From contig NZ_SSCL01000004.1 of the NCBI RefSeq assembly GCF_005876955.1, forward strand, positions 1 through 64,000: 64,000 nucleotides of DNA, given 5' to 3'. The notes under the pieces are model-generated. The model did no database searches. It was not told where the DNA came from and saw only the letters and a program-made list of their open reading frames with translations. The DNA comes from Sinomonas gamaensis (GTDB lineage Bacteria > Actinomycetota > Actinomycetes > Actinomycetales > Micrococcaceae). This document shows, one piece after another, positions 1 to 8,616 of the stretch; the first letter of the stretch is position 1, and the number at the start of each line of letters is the position of its first letter. The translations under genes were made by a program, and so were the position numbers.

Positions 1-76
1 AACCCGGAAGCTAAGCCCCACAGCGCCGATGGTACTGCACCCGCCAGGGTGTGGGAGAGTAGGACACCGCCGGAAC
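1..76 (+). rRNA. rrf: 5S ribosomal RNA, 3' part
   Basis: The first bases match the 3' two thirds of an actinobacterial 5S rRNA: the AACCCGGAAGCTAAG block, GCGCCGATGGTACTGC and the closing GGGAGAGTAGGACACCGCC. The 5' part lies before the window, so an rRNA operon ends here. The exact 3' end (about base 76) is inferred from pairing with the usual 5' strand. Confidence 0.95.
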
Positions 77-85
77 ACACCACAC

Positions 86-117
86 GGGTGGGCCCCACAA
101 CGCAGTGGGGCCCACCC
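86..117 (+). terminator. rRNA operon terminator hairpin
   Basis: GGGTGGGCCCCAC (86-98) and GTGGGGCCCACCC (105-117) form a perfect 13-bp GC-rich stem with a 6-base loop just after the 5S gene. The tail is CCATTT rather than a long T run, which is usual in high-GC actinobacteria. Confidence 0.85.
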
Positions 118-176
118 CCATTTAACACACCCACCAAACCCCCACACCCACAGCAGAGACGCAGGCGGCCGCAGGG

Positions 177-1025
177 TCAGGCGAAGCGCTCCGCCACTCG
201 TTCGACCATCCTCAGGCCAGCAGCCTCGAAAAGGCGATCGCCGACGTCGTGCGCCCAGACCACGGTGCCCAGCGACTGGAGGACGTTGTCGAGCCGCCAA
301 GAGTCTGGTTCTTCGGCCGGGTCCCTGCCATAGCCGTGCAGGAAAGCAACCCGAAGGTCTGGATGATCCGCAAAATAGGAGTGTTCGAGCCGCACGAAAT
401 CGGTGACCCATGGGCGGTAGCCCGCACGGCCGAAATCGATCACTGAAAGCCGTCCGTCGTCGTGAATCCAATTTCTCGGCTGGTAGTCCCCGTGAGTGGC
501 ATAGAGGACACGGGGCGCCGCGGTGTGCGCGGCAGCAATGCTGCGCACGGCACGAAGAAGGGGAGCTGGGACGAGCGGCTCGGAGCGTCGGACGAAGTCG
601 TCGATCTTGCTGAGCGCCGCCGGATCGTAGCTTCGGGTTTCGTGCCGAGGCACGTGGAATCGTGCGAGGAGGGCGCCGGCCTGGTGAAACGACATCGGTG
701 AGTGCTCGAAGAGCCCGCCTTCCACGAGCGCCCCCGGCAGCCACGAGATGACGACGACGCCAGCCCGGGAATCGGCGTGGAGGAGCCGGGGTGCATGGTC
801 GCCGAGAGGGGCCGTCATCTGCCGGTAGGCGCGGATTTCACGTTGGATGTGATGTGGGACGTCACTCGCTTTGATCACGACGGGCCCTGCGGGAGCAGCC
901 AGCCTCAGGACGAGGATTCCCTGAACGCCCCACGACAGGTCTGCCTCGAGCTCCCACTCGCCAAGCCACTGATCGAGGAGGCGCAGCTGCTCGGACTTCA
1001 ACAGCTGGGAAGCGGAGAGTGCCAC
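177..1025 (-). CDS. APH-family phosphotransferase
   Basis: 282-residue protein of the aminoglycoside phosphotransferase/choline kinase fold (PF01636 type). The catalytic loop HGDYQPRNW (about residues 190-200) and the metal-binding IDFGRAG that follows are both present, so it is probably an active kinase acting on a small molecule in the cytosol. The substrate cannot be told from sequence; no resistance context is visible. Start is a GTG at 1025 preceded by TAGCGT-N6, the leaderless pattern seen repeatedly in this window, so there is no ribosome binding site. It ends close to the rRNA operon and is divergent from the HU gene. Confidence 0.8.
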   Translation of the reverse strand: MALSASQLLKSEQLRLLDQWLGEWELEADLSWGVQGILVLRLAAPAGPVVIKASDVPHHIQREIRAYRQMTAPLGDHAPRLLHADSRAGVVVISWLPGALVEGGLFEHSPMSFHQAGALLARFHVPRHETRSYDPAALSKIDDFVRRSEPLVPAPLLRAVRSIAAAHTAAPRVLYATHGDYQPRNWIHDDGRLSVIDFGRAGYRPWVTDFVRLEHSYFADHPDLRVAFLHGYGRDPAEEPDSWRLDNVLQSLGTVVWAHDVGDRLFEAAGLRMVERVAERFA

Positions 1026-1031
1026 GAGACC

Positions 1032-1037
1032 ACGCTA
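1032..1037 (-). promoter_or_regulatory. -10 element, leaderless start of the APH gene
   Basis: TAGCGT on the minus strand followed by exactly six bases and the GTG start at 1025. This places transcription start at or next to the start codon. Confidence 0.5.
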
Positions 1038-1195
1038 CGCTCCGAAAGCGGGCCCCGAGAGCCAAAAATGGGCCAAAATCCCTGAAAACACGCGGAAATC
1101 TGCTGGCGCGGCGGGCATTAGCTGGTAGGTTCGTCAGCAGCAGTCCCGGGCGAAGGTCCAGGGCTGACGAAACAAACCGACGTCCAGGAGGACAC

Positions 1196-1477
1196 ATGGC
1201 TAAGAACCGCAGCGAGCTTGTTGCCGAGGTCGCCGGCAAGACCAACCTCAGCCAGACCGCCGTCAACGGTGTGCTCGACGCACTGTTCGAGGTCTTCGAG
1301 AGCTCCGTCGCCGCTGGCGAGAAGGTCAGCATCCCGGGCTGGCTCGCCGTCGAGCGCACCGAACGTGCTGCTCGTACGGGCCGTAACCCGCAGACCGGCG
1401 AGGAGATTCAGATCCCGGCTGGCTTCGGCGTCAAGCTGACCGCGGGCTCCAAGCTCAAGGCTGCTGCTTCCAAGTAG
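1196..1477 (+). CDS. hup: HU-family DNA-binding protein
   Basis: 93-residue histone-like protein that binds and bends DNA in the nucleoid as a dimer. It begins MAKNRSELVAEVAGKTNLSQ and has the family signature near residues 45-65 (GEKVSIPGWLAVERTERAAR) and the arm motif GRNPQTGEEIQIPA. ATG 1196 is chosen because AGGAGG (1186-1191) lies four bases upstream; an upstream in-frame start at 1019 would add unrelated sequence. Length is typical of the short HU form without the lysine-rich tail of mycobacterial HupB. It is monocistronic, ending in a hairpin. Confidence 0.95.
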   Translation: MAKNRSELVAEVAGKTNLSQTAVNGVLDALFEVFESSVAAGEKVSIPGWLAVERTERAARTGRNPQTGEEIQIPAGFGVKLTAGSKLKAAASK

Positions 1478-1493
1478 AGCCTGGGAACCGCCA

Positions 1494-1532
1494 CACGGGG
1501 GCGCCGGCGGGAGCCGCCGCCCCCGTGGTGTT
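1494..1532 (+). terminator. terminator hairpin after HU gene
   Basis: CACGGGGGCG (1494-1503) pairs with CGCCCCCGTG (1518-1527) in a 10-bp stem, with further GC pairing in the loop, 17 bases after the HU stop codon. It is followed by GTGTT only, so factor-independent strength is uncertain. Confidence 0.6.
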
Positions 1533-1592
1533 ATCCACATAGCCCGCATTCCGGACGCTCGTGCGTTCCGCGTCTGGAAGAATGGTGGGGTG
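1531..1592 (+). promoter_or_regulatory. leader block shared with the 35.7 kb locus
   Basis: This 62-base leader starts TTATCCACATAG (1531-1542) and ends ATGGTGGGGTG (1582-1592), whose last three bases are the GTG start of the CopD/CtaG gene. The same two blocks with the same 51-base offset occur at 35711-35772 before an AbiEi/DUF559-like gene; the bases between them differ. AAGAAT (1578-1583) six bases before the GTG fits a leaderless -10. Confidence 0.55.
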
Positions 1593-3704
1593 CCGAGCTC
1601 CACGCGTACCGTTCACCCCACGTCTTCGTCCGGAGTCGAAGATCGCGGGACCCCGAAGGGCTACGTCTATGGGGCGGCAGGGGCCGCTTTGGTCGTCCTG
1701 ACTGCGGCCTTGGTGTTCTCCGGAGCGGTTGCTGCCCGCCAGATCCTGGATCCCGGCGCGATTGTGCGCTGGGGCCTTCCCGTTGCTCAGACGGTGCTCA
1801 ATCTTTCGGTCGCTCTCGTTCTTGGCGGACTCGTGTTTGCCGTCGCGATCCTGCCGTACCGTCGACGTCCCGAGCGAAACGCGTTGGCGTCCTCTACGGA
1901 CGGGACCGTCGATGAACACCCGGCCTTTGCCCGTGCATTGAAGGTTGCGAGCATCGCATCCCTTGTCTGGACAGCCAGCTCCGTCGCCGTACTCGTCTTC
2001 ACACATTCCGATCTCATCGGACAGCCGATCTCGGGAACCTCGGACTACACCAAGCAGCTCGTCTTCTACATGACGCAGCTCGATGTGGGCCGGGCGTGGC
2101 TCGTCACGGTCATCATCGCCGCCACGGTCGCCACACTTCTCTTCGCCGTTCGGTCCCTGACCGCCCTCGCACTCACGTTTCTGCTGGCCGTAGTAGGCCT
2201 CATGCCCATGGCGCTGATCGGGCATTCCGCGAGCGCGGGGGACCACGAGGCCGCCGTCAACTCTTTGGGGCTCCATCTGCTGGGTGCCGGGCTGTGGGTT
2301 GGGGGTGTCGCGATGCTGGCTCTTCTCGGAGGAACTCTGACGGGCCGGTTGCGGACCTCGGCCGGCTCCCACGGGGGTGACCTCACCGAATCGGTGCTTC
2401 GACGCTACTCGGCTCTCGCCTTGTTCTGCTTCGTTCTCGTCGTCGCTTCGGGCATCATCAACGCATCGCTGCGCGTCCCGGGGTGGAGCGCCCTGTTCGG
2501 CACGTCCTATGGACAGCTGGTGATCGGCAAGGTCGTCTTTGCCCTGGTTCTCGGCGGAATCGGCTTCATGCATCGCCGGTGGGTCATACCGCAGATCGCG
2601 CGCGGGGCATCTGCCAAACGAGTCCTCTGGCAGCTCATCGGCGTCGAGACGGTCGTGATGGGCGGCGTCAGCGGGTTAGCCGTGGCGCTCAGCCGATCGG
2701 CTCCGCCCGAGCCCACGACTCTCGCGCCGGACGCCACGCCGGCCTTCATCCTTTCCGGCTACAACCTTCCCCCCGAGCTGACGCCGGTTCGCTGGCTGAC
2801 CGAATGGCGCCCTGACTGGCTCTGGGTCGCGGTGGCCGTTTTCGGCGCGGTGGCCTACGGCCTCGGCATCATCAAGCTGCTCCGCCGCGGTGACTCGTGG
2901 TCGTGGGCCCGAAGCGTTTCATGGTTCGTGGGTCTTGTCGTCCTTACCTACATCACCAGCGGGCCGCCAGCGGTGTATGGCAGGGTTCTCTTCTCGGCAC
3001 ACATGGTGGACCACATGATGCTGACCATGGTGGCTCCGTTGTTCCTGGTGCTCGGGTCGCCCGTCACGCTCGCACTCAAGGCACTTCGGCCCCGGCAGGA
3101 CGGCAGCCGTGGGCTCCGGGAATGGACGCTCGTCTTCGTGCATTCGAAGTGGTCGCAGCTGATCACGCATCCGCTGTTCGCCGCCGCCAACTTCGCCGGC
3201 TCGATCATCCTCTTCTACTACTCGGATCTCTTCGGGTATGCGATGCGGGACCATATCGGCCACGAGCTCATGAACCTCCATTTCACCCTGACCGGCTACA
3301 TCTTCGTGCTCACGATGATCGGCTCGGACCCGCTGCCCAGACGCGCGCCATACCCGCTCAGGCTCTTGCTCCTCTTTGCAACGATGGCGTTCCATGCATT
3401 CTTTGGCGTCGCGATCATGGGCTCGAACATCCTCCTCGAGCCGACCTATTTCGGGAACCTCGGGCGGCCTTGGGGCCCGTCGGCAATCTCGGACCAGCAA
3501 ACGGGCGGCGCGGTGGCCTGGGGAATCGGCGAGATACCGACGCTGGTGGTAGCGATCGGCGTCGCCGTCATGTGGTCGAGATCCGATGCCCGCGAGACGA
3601 AGCGACGTGATCGGGCTGCCGATCGGGACAACGAAGCGGAGCTCGAGGCGTACAACGCTATGTTCAACCGGCTGGGTGACCAGGACCGGGCCCGCGGATT
3701 GTGA
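1590..3704 (+). CDS. CopD-CtaG fusion, cytochrome oxidase copper assembly protein
   Basis: 704-residue polytopic membrane protein. The N-terminal half carries a CopD-type copper-resistance domain (around residues 220-330, LGLHLLGAGLWVGG and the following helices). The C-terminal half is a caa3_CtaG domain (around 400-650) with the histidine-rich HMVDHMMLTMVAPLFL segment near 469-485 and HAFFGVAIMGSN near 600. In actinobacteria this fused form is known and is taken to move copper across the membrane to cytochrome oxidase. Start is the GTG at 1590; no SD sequence, leaderless type. It is followed about 100 bases later by a thioredoxin-NHL protein, which may be in the same unit. Confidence 0.85.
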   Translation: MPSSTRTVHPTSSSGVEDRGTPKGYVYGAAGAALVVLTAALVFSGAVAARQILDPGAIVRWGLPVAQTVLNLSVALVLGGLVFAVAILPYRRRPERNALASSTDGTVDEHPAFARALKVASIASLVWTASSVAVLVFTHSDLIGQPISGTSDYTKQLVFYMTQLDVGRAWLVTVIIAATVATLLFAVRSLTALALTFLLAVVGLMPMALIGHSASAGDHEAAVNSLGLHLLGAGLWVGGVAMLALLGGTLTGRLRTSAGSHGGDLTESVLRRYSALALFCFVLVVASGIINASLRVPGWSALFGTSYGQLVIGKVVFALVLGGIGFMHRRWVIPQIARGASAKRVLWQLIGVETVVMGGVSGLAVALSRSAPPEPTTLAPDATPAFILSGYNLPPELTPVRWLTEWRPDWLWVAVAVFGAVAYGLGIIKLLRRGDSWSWARSVSWFVGLVVLTYITSGPPAVYGRVLFSAHMVDHMMLTMVAPLFLVLGSPVTLALKALRPRQDGSRGLREWTLVFVHSKWSQLITHPLFAAANFAGSIILFYYSDLFGYAMRDHIGHELMNLHFTLTGYIFVLTMIGSDPLPRRAPYPLRLLLLFATMAFHAFFGVAIMGSNILLEPTYFGNLGRPWGPSAISDQQTGGAVAWGIGEIPTLVVAIGVAVMWSRSDARETKRRDRAADRDNEAELEAYNAMFNRLGDQDRARGL

Positions 3705-3792
3705 CCTCGCGAGTCCGCCCGTCGAACGGGACGCGGAACAAAGGCCCCGATAATGGGGTTGGCCAAAAGAGACCTTCCACCAGCGACACGTC

Positions 3793-3797
3793 AGGAG
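3793..3797 (+). promoter_or_regulatory. ribosome binding site deciding the NHL protein start
   Basis: AGGAG five bases before GTG 3803. The reading frame stays open up to GTG 3701, but the SD and the onset of recognisable sequence favour 3803. Confidence 0.6.
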
Positions 3798-3802
3798 TGC
3801 CC

Positions 3803-5881
3803 GTGACCGCCGAGTCTGCCGACATCGTGAGCGCCATCAGCGCTTCAGCCCTGAGAGCCACGCACCGGGTGCGGGCGAGCGAGCTCGCGGGTCGGGGCTG
3901 GCTCAACACGGGCGGCACGGAGCTGAACCTCTCGGCGCTTCGCGGGAAGATCGTCATCCTCGACTTCTGGACCTTCTGCTGCATCAACTGCCTGCACGTT
4001 CTGGATGAGCTGCGTCCGCTCGAGGAGAAGTACAACGACGTCCTCGTGACCGTCGGCGTTCACTCTCCGAAATTCGAGCATGAGGCCGATCCTGTTGCCC
4101 TTGCGTCGGCTGTGGAGCGCTACGAGATCCATCACCCCGTCCTCGACGACCCCGAGCTTCTGACGTGGCAGGCGTACACGGCTCGCGCATGGCCTACGCT
4201 CGTCGTGGTTGACCCCGAGGGCTACATCGTGGCGCACCTCTCCGGGGAGGGACATGCCGCCGGTCTCGGAGTGCTGATCGAGGAACTGATCCAGGAGCAC
4301 ACCGAGAAGGGAACGCTGCATCGTGGTGACGGGCCGTACGTGGCCCCGGAGCCGGTGGCACGCACCTTGCGCTTCCCAGGCCAGACGATTCAGCTCGAAA
4401 ACGGGAACTACCTGGTCGTCGACACGGGCCACCACCGGCTGGTCGAGCTGCGTCCTGACCTCGAGACGGTGCAGCGGGTCATCGGGTCGGGTACAAAGGG
4501 CTACGCGGACGGCGGTGCGGAGAAGGCCCAGTTCAACGAGCCGCAGGGAGCCGCCATTCTCCCAGCAGACATCTCGTGGCAGACGGGTTATGACGCGATC
4601 GTCGCCGACACCGTGAATCACCGTCTCCGCGGCGTCACCCTGAGTTCCGGCCACGTGCAGACGATCGCGGGGAACGGCATCCAGCGCCTGCTCGACGCCG
4701 GGCCGGCCCGTGTGGACGGAGATGGCGCAGGTATGTGGGCCGCTGCCTCGAGTGAGAAGGCTGGGCCCGTAGCTGGGTCGCCTGCAGATCATGACGGCGG
4801 AGCCTCCACGAGTCCGCATCCCGCCGACTATGCAGGAGATGCGCTCGACATCGGCGTGGTCGGGCATGGAACGAACGTTTCGCTCTCTTCGCCCTGGGAC
4901 GTCGTGTGGAGCGAGAAGCTGCGCAAGGTCGTCGTCGCGATGGCTGGCACGCATCAGATCTTCACGTTCGACCCGCTCACGAACGAGGTCGCGATCCTGG
5001 CGGGCTCCGGCCTTGAGGGGCTGCTCGACGGGGCAGGGCCGGAGGCCTGGTTCGCCCAGCCGTCAGGTCTTGCGGTCGACGCTGAGGGCAACCTCTGGGT
5101 AGCCGACTCCGAGACCTCGGCCCTGCGAAAGATCGTGCTGGATGATACGGCTTCGAACCCCAGCGCTGTGCACGTGGAGACCGCAGTCGGCAAGGGACTC
5201 TTCGACTTCGGCTTCCGCGATGGCGCTGCAGACAACGCTCGGTTCCAGCACCCGCTGGGCGTCACGGTTCTTCCGGACGGCTCGGTCGCGATTGCGGATA
5301 CCTACAACGGCGCCGTGCGTCGCTACGATCCGGCGGCGCAGTCGGTGTCGACACTGGCGCGCGGACTCGCAGAGCCGAGCGACGTCGTCGTCATGAGGCC
5401 GGAAGACGGCGAGCCGCTCCTGCTGGTAACGGAGAGCAATCGGCACGAGCTCTCGCTCGTGCCGATTCCGAAGGACGCGCAGGAGGTTGACGAGGGCGCG
5501 AGCCAGACGCAGCGTCCCAAGTCGCCGCTCGCGCCCGGCGCCCTCGGGCTCACGGTCCGCTTCAAGGCCCCCACGGGTCAGAAGCTCGACAACCGATGGG
5601 GCGATCCGACCCAGTTGAAGATCTCGTCGACTCCGCCCGAGCTGCTTCTCGCCGGCTCCGGCACGTCGCAGGGGCTCCTGCGCACGCTCGAGCTGAATCC
5701 CGAGGTGGGCGAGGGCGTTCTGCACATCACTGCGCGAGCGGCGGCGTGTGATGGTGCCCCTGGGGAGGAAATCCCGGACCATGCCGCATGCCATCTCTAC
5801 CAGCAGGACTGGGGTATCCCGGTGCTGCTGCAGGAGGGGGCGGAGTCCGAGCTCGTCCTCGACCTCCGCGGGATGAACTGA
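3803..5881 (+). CDS. thioredoxin-like protein with NHL repeats
   Basis: About 692 residues from GTG 3803. Residues 40-180 form a TlpA/thioredoxin-like domain with the active-site stretch DFWTFCCINC (CxxC at about 60-63) and the cis-proline region RAWPTLVVVD. From about 195 to 570 there are beta-propeller NHL repeats (LENGNYLVVDTGHHRLVEL, AVDAEGNLWVADS, VLPDGSVAIADTYNGAVRRY). The C-terminal 150 residues resemble a small beta domain. I see no signal peptide or membrane helix, so it should be cytosolic despite the TlpA-like fold. The family (thioredoxin-NHL, as in vertebrate NHLRC2) is widespread; the substrate is unknown. Confidence 0.85.
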   Translation: MTAESADIVSAISASALRATHRVRASELAGRGWLNTGGTELNLSALRGKIVILDFWTFCCINCLHVLDELRPLEEKYNDVLVTVGVHSPKFEHEADPVALASAVERYEIHHPVLDDPELLTWQAYTARAWPTLVVVDPEGYIVAHLSGEGHAAGLGVLIEELIQEHTEKGTLHRGDGPYVAPEPVARTLRFPGQTIQLENGNYLVVDTGHHRLVELRPDLETVQRVIGSGTKGYADGGAEKAQFNEPQGAAILPADISWQTGYDAIVADTVNHRLRGVTLSSGHVQTIAGNGIQRLLDAGPARVDGDGAGMWAAASSEKAGPVAGSPADHDGGASTSPHPADYAGDALDIGVVGHGTNVSLSSPWDVVWSEKLRKVVVAMAGTHQIFTFDPLTNEVAILAGSGLEGLLDGAGPEAWFAQPSGLAVDAEGNLWVADSETSALRKIVLDDTASNPSAVHVETAVGKGLFDFGFRDGAADNARFQHPLGVTVLPDGSVAIADTYNGAVRRYDPAAQSVSTLARGLAEPSDVVVMRPEDGEPLLLVTESNRHELSLVPIPKDAQEVDEGASQTQRPKSPLAPGALGLTVRFKAPTGQKLDNRWGDPTQLKISSTPPELLLAGSGTSQGLLRTLELNPEVGEGVLHITARAAACDGAPGEEIPDHAACHLYQQDWGIPVLLQEGAESELVLDLRGMN

Positions 5882-5898
5882 CGCTCTCGAGGTGACCC

Positions 5899-6969
5899 CT
5901 ATTCACCCTTGAGGGTTCTCATTGGGTCCAGGCGACTGAGATAGAGCGTCGTGACCGGTATCGCTGTCGTGGCGGCGGCGAGCAGCGACGCAGCGTCAAT
6001 GAGGATCGCTTGGACTCCCACCGTCGTCTCGCCCAGTTCCCGGGCGCTGATGATGAGCTGCGCGAGGACACCGCCCGCCAGGGGGACGCAGTACAGGAGG
6101 GCGAACTCGAGGGCAAAGAGATCGCACGTCTCTCGACGTGTCGCCCCTGCGAGTCGGTACGTCGCAAAGTCCTTTCTGCGCGCCCACACGAGCAGGAATG
6201 CGAGGGCCGCCACAGCGCAACCGGCTGCGGCCGGCGTTGACATGCTCAGGCGCTGCGACAAGTCCCTCTGTGGATCCTGATCGGTTTCTTTCGGCGGGAC
6301 CATCCTGAACACGTTGACCGGATCCGGGCCGCCGAACCAGCCGGTTAACAGCGCTTCGACATCGCGGACGGCTGATGGCGCTGCTTCGACGAGGCATGCC
6401 TCGACGGTCGAGGAGTCTGCGACCGCCACTGTCAGGGAGTTCTGGAGCTGCGGGATCCGTGGCTCCGCCGAGGCTACCGCGGTGACGACGAGGGGCTGCG
6501 GTTGATCCTGGATGCCGAACACGAGTCCCGCGGCGAGCCCGAAGTCCTTGGCCAGCAGGCTGCTGGCGACGACACTCAGGTTGGTTCCGGCGTCCAGACC
6601 CGGCCACACAACTCGCGGATAGCCGGGGGTCACATGCTCGATCTGGAGACGTCGAGAGGGCAGCAGCAGCGAGGTGGCTGAAGAGCTCGCCGTCCGCCCA
6701 CCAGCAGCCACAACTGAGTCGAGATCGTTGAGGAGCTCACAACGAGCTGCGGACAGCCCGGCCGGAGTCGCTGTCGTGACGGTCAGGACACTGGACCCCG
6801 AGGCGATCTTCGTATTCCACGAATCGGTGATGCGCTGGACGTCGGCGACGCTTGCGAAGATCGCGAGGAACCCGAGGACGGAAGAGAGGAGGGCGACTGA
6901 AATGGAGGCGACCGGTGTCGAACGAATGGTCGCGAAGACCTCACCCCAGACGGCGCTTCTCGTCGCCAA
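5899..6969 (-). CDS. FtsX/MacB-like ABC transporter permease
   Basis: About 356 residues from TTG 6969. A first membrane helix (VALLSSVLGFLAIFASV) is followed by a large extracytoplasmic domain of about 200 residues and three more helices near the C-terminus, ending SRLDPMRTLKGE as is typical of FtsX/MacB permeases. Such permeases usually do not move substrate through themselves but transmit ATPase motion to outside partners. AGGAGG nine bases upstream of TTG 6969 supports that start; an ATG at 7002 gives 367 residues but lacks an SD. It overlaps the ATPase gene and is the last gene of the five-gene operon that begins at 9679. Confidence 0.8.
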   Translation of the reverse strand: MATRSAVWGEVFATIRSTPVASISVALLSSVLGFLAIFASVADVQRITDSWNTKIASGSSVLTVTTATPAGLSAARCELLNDLDSVVAAGGRTASSSATSLLLPSRRLQIEHVTPGYPRVVWPGLDAGTNLSVVASSLLAKDFGLAAGLVFGIQDQPQPLVVTAVASAEPRIPQLQNSLTVAVADSSTVEACLVEAAPSAVRDVEALLTGWFGGPDPVNVFRMVPPKETDQDPQRDLSQRLSMSTPAAAGCAVAALAFLLVWARRKDFATYRLAGATRRETCDLFALEFALLYCVPLAGGVLAQLIISARELGETTVGVQAILIDAASLLAAATTAIPVTTLYLSRLDPMRTLKGE

Positions 6970-7591
6970 CGAGCTGCCCCTCCTCGATCCAGAACCGGTC
7001 ATCGCACTGCTGGGCTACCCACGGGTCGTGCGTTGCAATGAGAGTGAGCGCCCCGAGCTCGGAAGCGTGCTTGAGGGCCTCGATCACCTTCCTGCGCGCG
7101 TCTGGATCGAGGGACGCGGTGGGCTCGTCGGCCAGAATAAGACTCGAGCGGGCAGTGATGGCCCGGGCAACCGCCACTCGCTGACGTTCGCCGCCTGAGA
7201 GACCCGACACACGCGCGACCCTGAGCTCTCCGAGGCCAAGACAATGGAGTGCCTCCCTCGCTCGTAGTCGTGACTCCTCGGGGTCGTGGCCCGCCATGAG
7301 CGAGGCCGTCATCGCATTATCGAGGGCTGTTCGCTGTGACAGCAGCGGCGAGCTCTGGAAGATCCAGGCAGGGATCAGCGGCTTGAGCTGACCATCTCCG
7401 TCAGCGCAGATGCGCACTAGGCCCGATTGGGGCGTGAGCTGGCCCGACACGAGCCCCAGCAGCGTAGACTTGCCGCTCCCAGAGGGACCCATTATTGCGA
7501 CAGTTGCGGTTCCCGCAAAGGTGTGGGTCAGCCTTGAGAAGAGCTGGCGGCCCGGCACCGAATAGGTGACGTCGTGAACTTCTACTCGCAT
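6941..7591 (-). CDS. ABC transporter ATP-binding protein (LolD/MacB type)
   Basis: 216 residues with Walker A GPSGSGKST, Q-loop in IFQSSPLLSQ, signature LSGGERQRVAVARA, Walker B LILADEPTASLD and the switch histidine in LIATHDPWV. Size and motif pattern fit the LolD/MacB/FtsE class that pairs with FtsX-like permeases. It overlaps the adaptor gene upstream by ten bases and the permease downstream, so the three products are very likely one complex at the inner face of the membrane. Confidence 0.92.
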   Translation of the reverse strand: MRVEVHDVTYSVPGRQLFSRLTHTFAGTATVAIMGPSGSGKSTLLGLVSGQLTPQSGLVRICADGDGQLKPLIPAWIFQSSPLLSQRTALDNAMTASLMAGHDPEESRLRAREALHCLGLGELRVARVSGLSGGERQRVAVARAITARSSLILADEPTASLDPDARRKVIEALKHASELGALTLIATHDPWVAQQCDDRFWIEEGQLVGDEKRRLG

Positions 7592-8616
7592 GGCCCCGCC
7601 TTGCCAGAGGAGGCAAGAACTGGTTGGCCGGGGAGGATCTCGCCCGCGACGATGACCCGCCCCAGAGCTTCGCCGATGACGTCAACACGAACCTTTGCTG
7701 TGCCGTCGTCCAGCGCGCGGATGACGCAATGGTTTCCCGAGATTCCGCTGCGCACGGCGGCGGCGGGGAGAACGATCGAGCCCGCCGGGACCGGCGTCTC
7801 GACGAACGCCGACGCGGATGAGGCACCACTCTCGAGCTGGGCTTGAAGCGCAGGGAGACCTTCGGCCCCAATCCGTTGACGGGAAGCGTCTACGGGCAAG
7901 GGGGTGCCCGCCGAGAGGACGCGCCCCTGCACTGGGACGCTATAGGCCCTGCCGCCAGTGTTGCTGACTTCTGTGGGCGATGCCTTGTCCGGTTGCTCCT
8001 TCGGCTGCCGATTCTGCAGGGGCAGCGTGCCCTTGACGACCAGGCGCGCTTCTGTGAGGCGGGCCGCCGCCGTGAAGAGCTTCGCGCCAGCCGCGGGAGC
8101 CGGGGAAGCAACCGTGACCTCAGTCTGCTCGACTGTGAGTTGCCTATTGCTGAGGTGGATGCTCCAATCGGGTCGGAAGACTCCATGATCTGTCGCTCCC
8201 AGATAGCGGCGAAGCTGCTCGATGCCTGCCATCGTTTCCGCGGTCACGGTCGCCGCTGGTCCGTGGCGGAAGCCAAGGGTAGCGAGGAGCCGATTGAGAT
8301 CCTCGACGTCGTCTCCGGCCATGCCCGATCCAATGGGTCTCCAGAATGGGGCTTTCCCCGCGAAGGCAATGCGATCAACTCCGTTGATCCGCACGATCTT
8401 CTGACCGCTCGAGATCTCGCCGCCCGGCGTTACGTAGACGTTCTGGACTATCCCATCCCAGACAGGGGCGACAACAGCTGAAGGAGAGCTCCACTTGAGG
8501 GCGAGCTCTACGGGCGTTGAACTCGTGCTTGAAGCCGTCTCAGCGGTGACCCAGATGTCCACGGGCTCGGACAGCCGCAGTTGGGTGTTTGCGAAGAGCA
8601 AGCCTGTCAGGGCCAA
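7582..8616 (-). CDS. HlyD/MacA-like adaptor with peptidoglycan-binding-like domain
   Basis: 344 residues from TTG 8616. The first part has an adaptor-type beta-barrel/lipoyl region (VVAPVWDGIVQNVYVTPGGE, then SGQKIVRINGV); near residues 90-140 a PG_binding_1-like segment (DDVEDLNRLLATLGF) follows, and the C-terminal half is a barrel-like domain (PAGSIVLPAAAVRSG). This architecture is known in actinobacterial ABC systems of the MacAB class. The start is doubtful: the frame remains open upstream of 8616 and encodes LRRKAVGYARR followed by a clear membrane helix, but contains no ATG, GTG or TTG before the preceding stop near 8740. The real protein may be about 30-40 residues longer. Confidence 0.75.
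   Translation of the reverse strand: MALTGLLFANTQLRLSEPVDIWVTAETASSTSSTPVELALKWSSPSAVVAPVWDGIVQNVYVTPGGEISSGQKIVRINGVDRIAFAGKAPFWRPIGSGMAGDDVEDLNRLLATLGFRHGPAATVTAETMAGIEQLRRYLGATDHGVFRPDWSIHLSNRQLTVEQTEVTVASPAPAAGAKLFTAAARLTEARLVVKGTLPLQNRQPKEQPDKASPTEVSNTGGRAYSVPVQGRVLSAGTPLPVDASRQRIGAEGLPALQAQLESGASSASAFVETPVPAGSIVLPAAAVRSGISGNHCVIRALDDGTAKVRVDVIGEALGRVIVAGEILPGQPVLASSGKAGPCE

Noticed and set aside
1531-1539. DnaA boxes (TTATCCACA at 1531, 21155, 35711) as a replication origin
   Set aside because: They are single, far apart and lack dnaA/dnaN neighbours or an AT-rich unwinding region; more likely promoter-associated.
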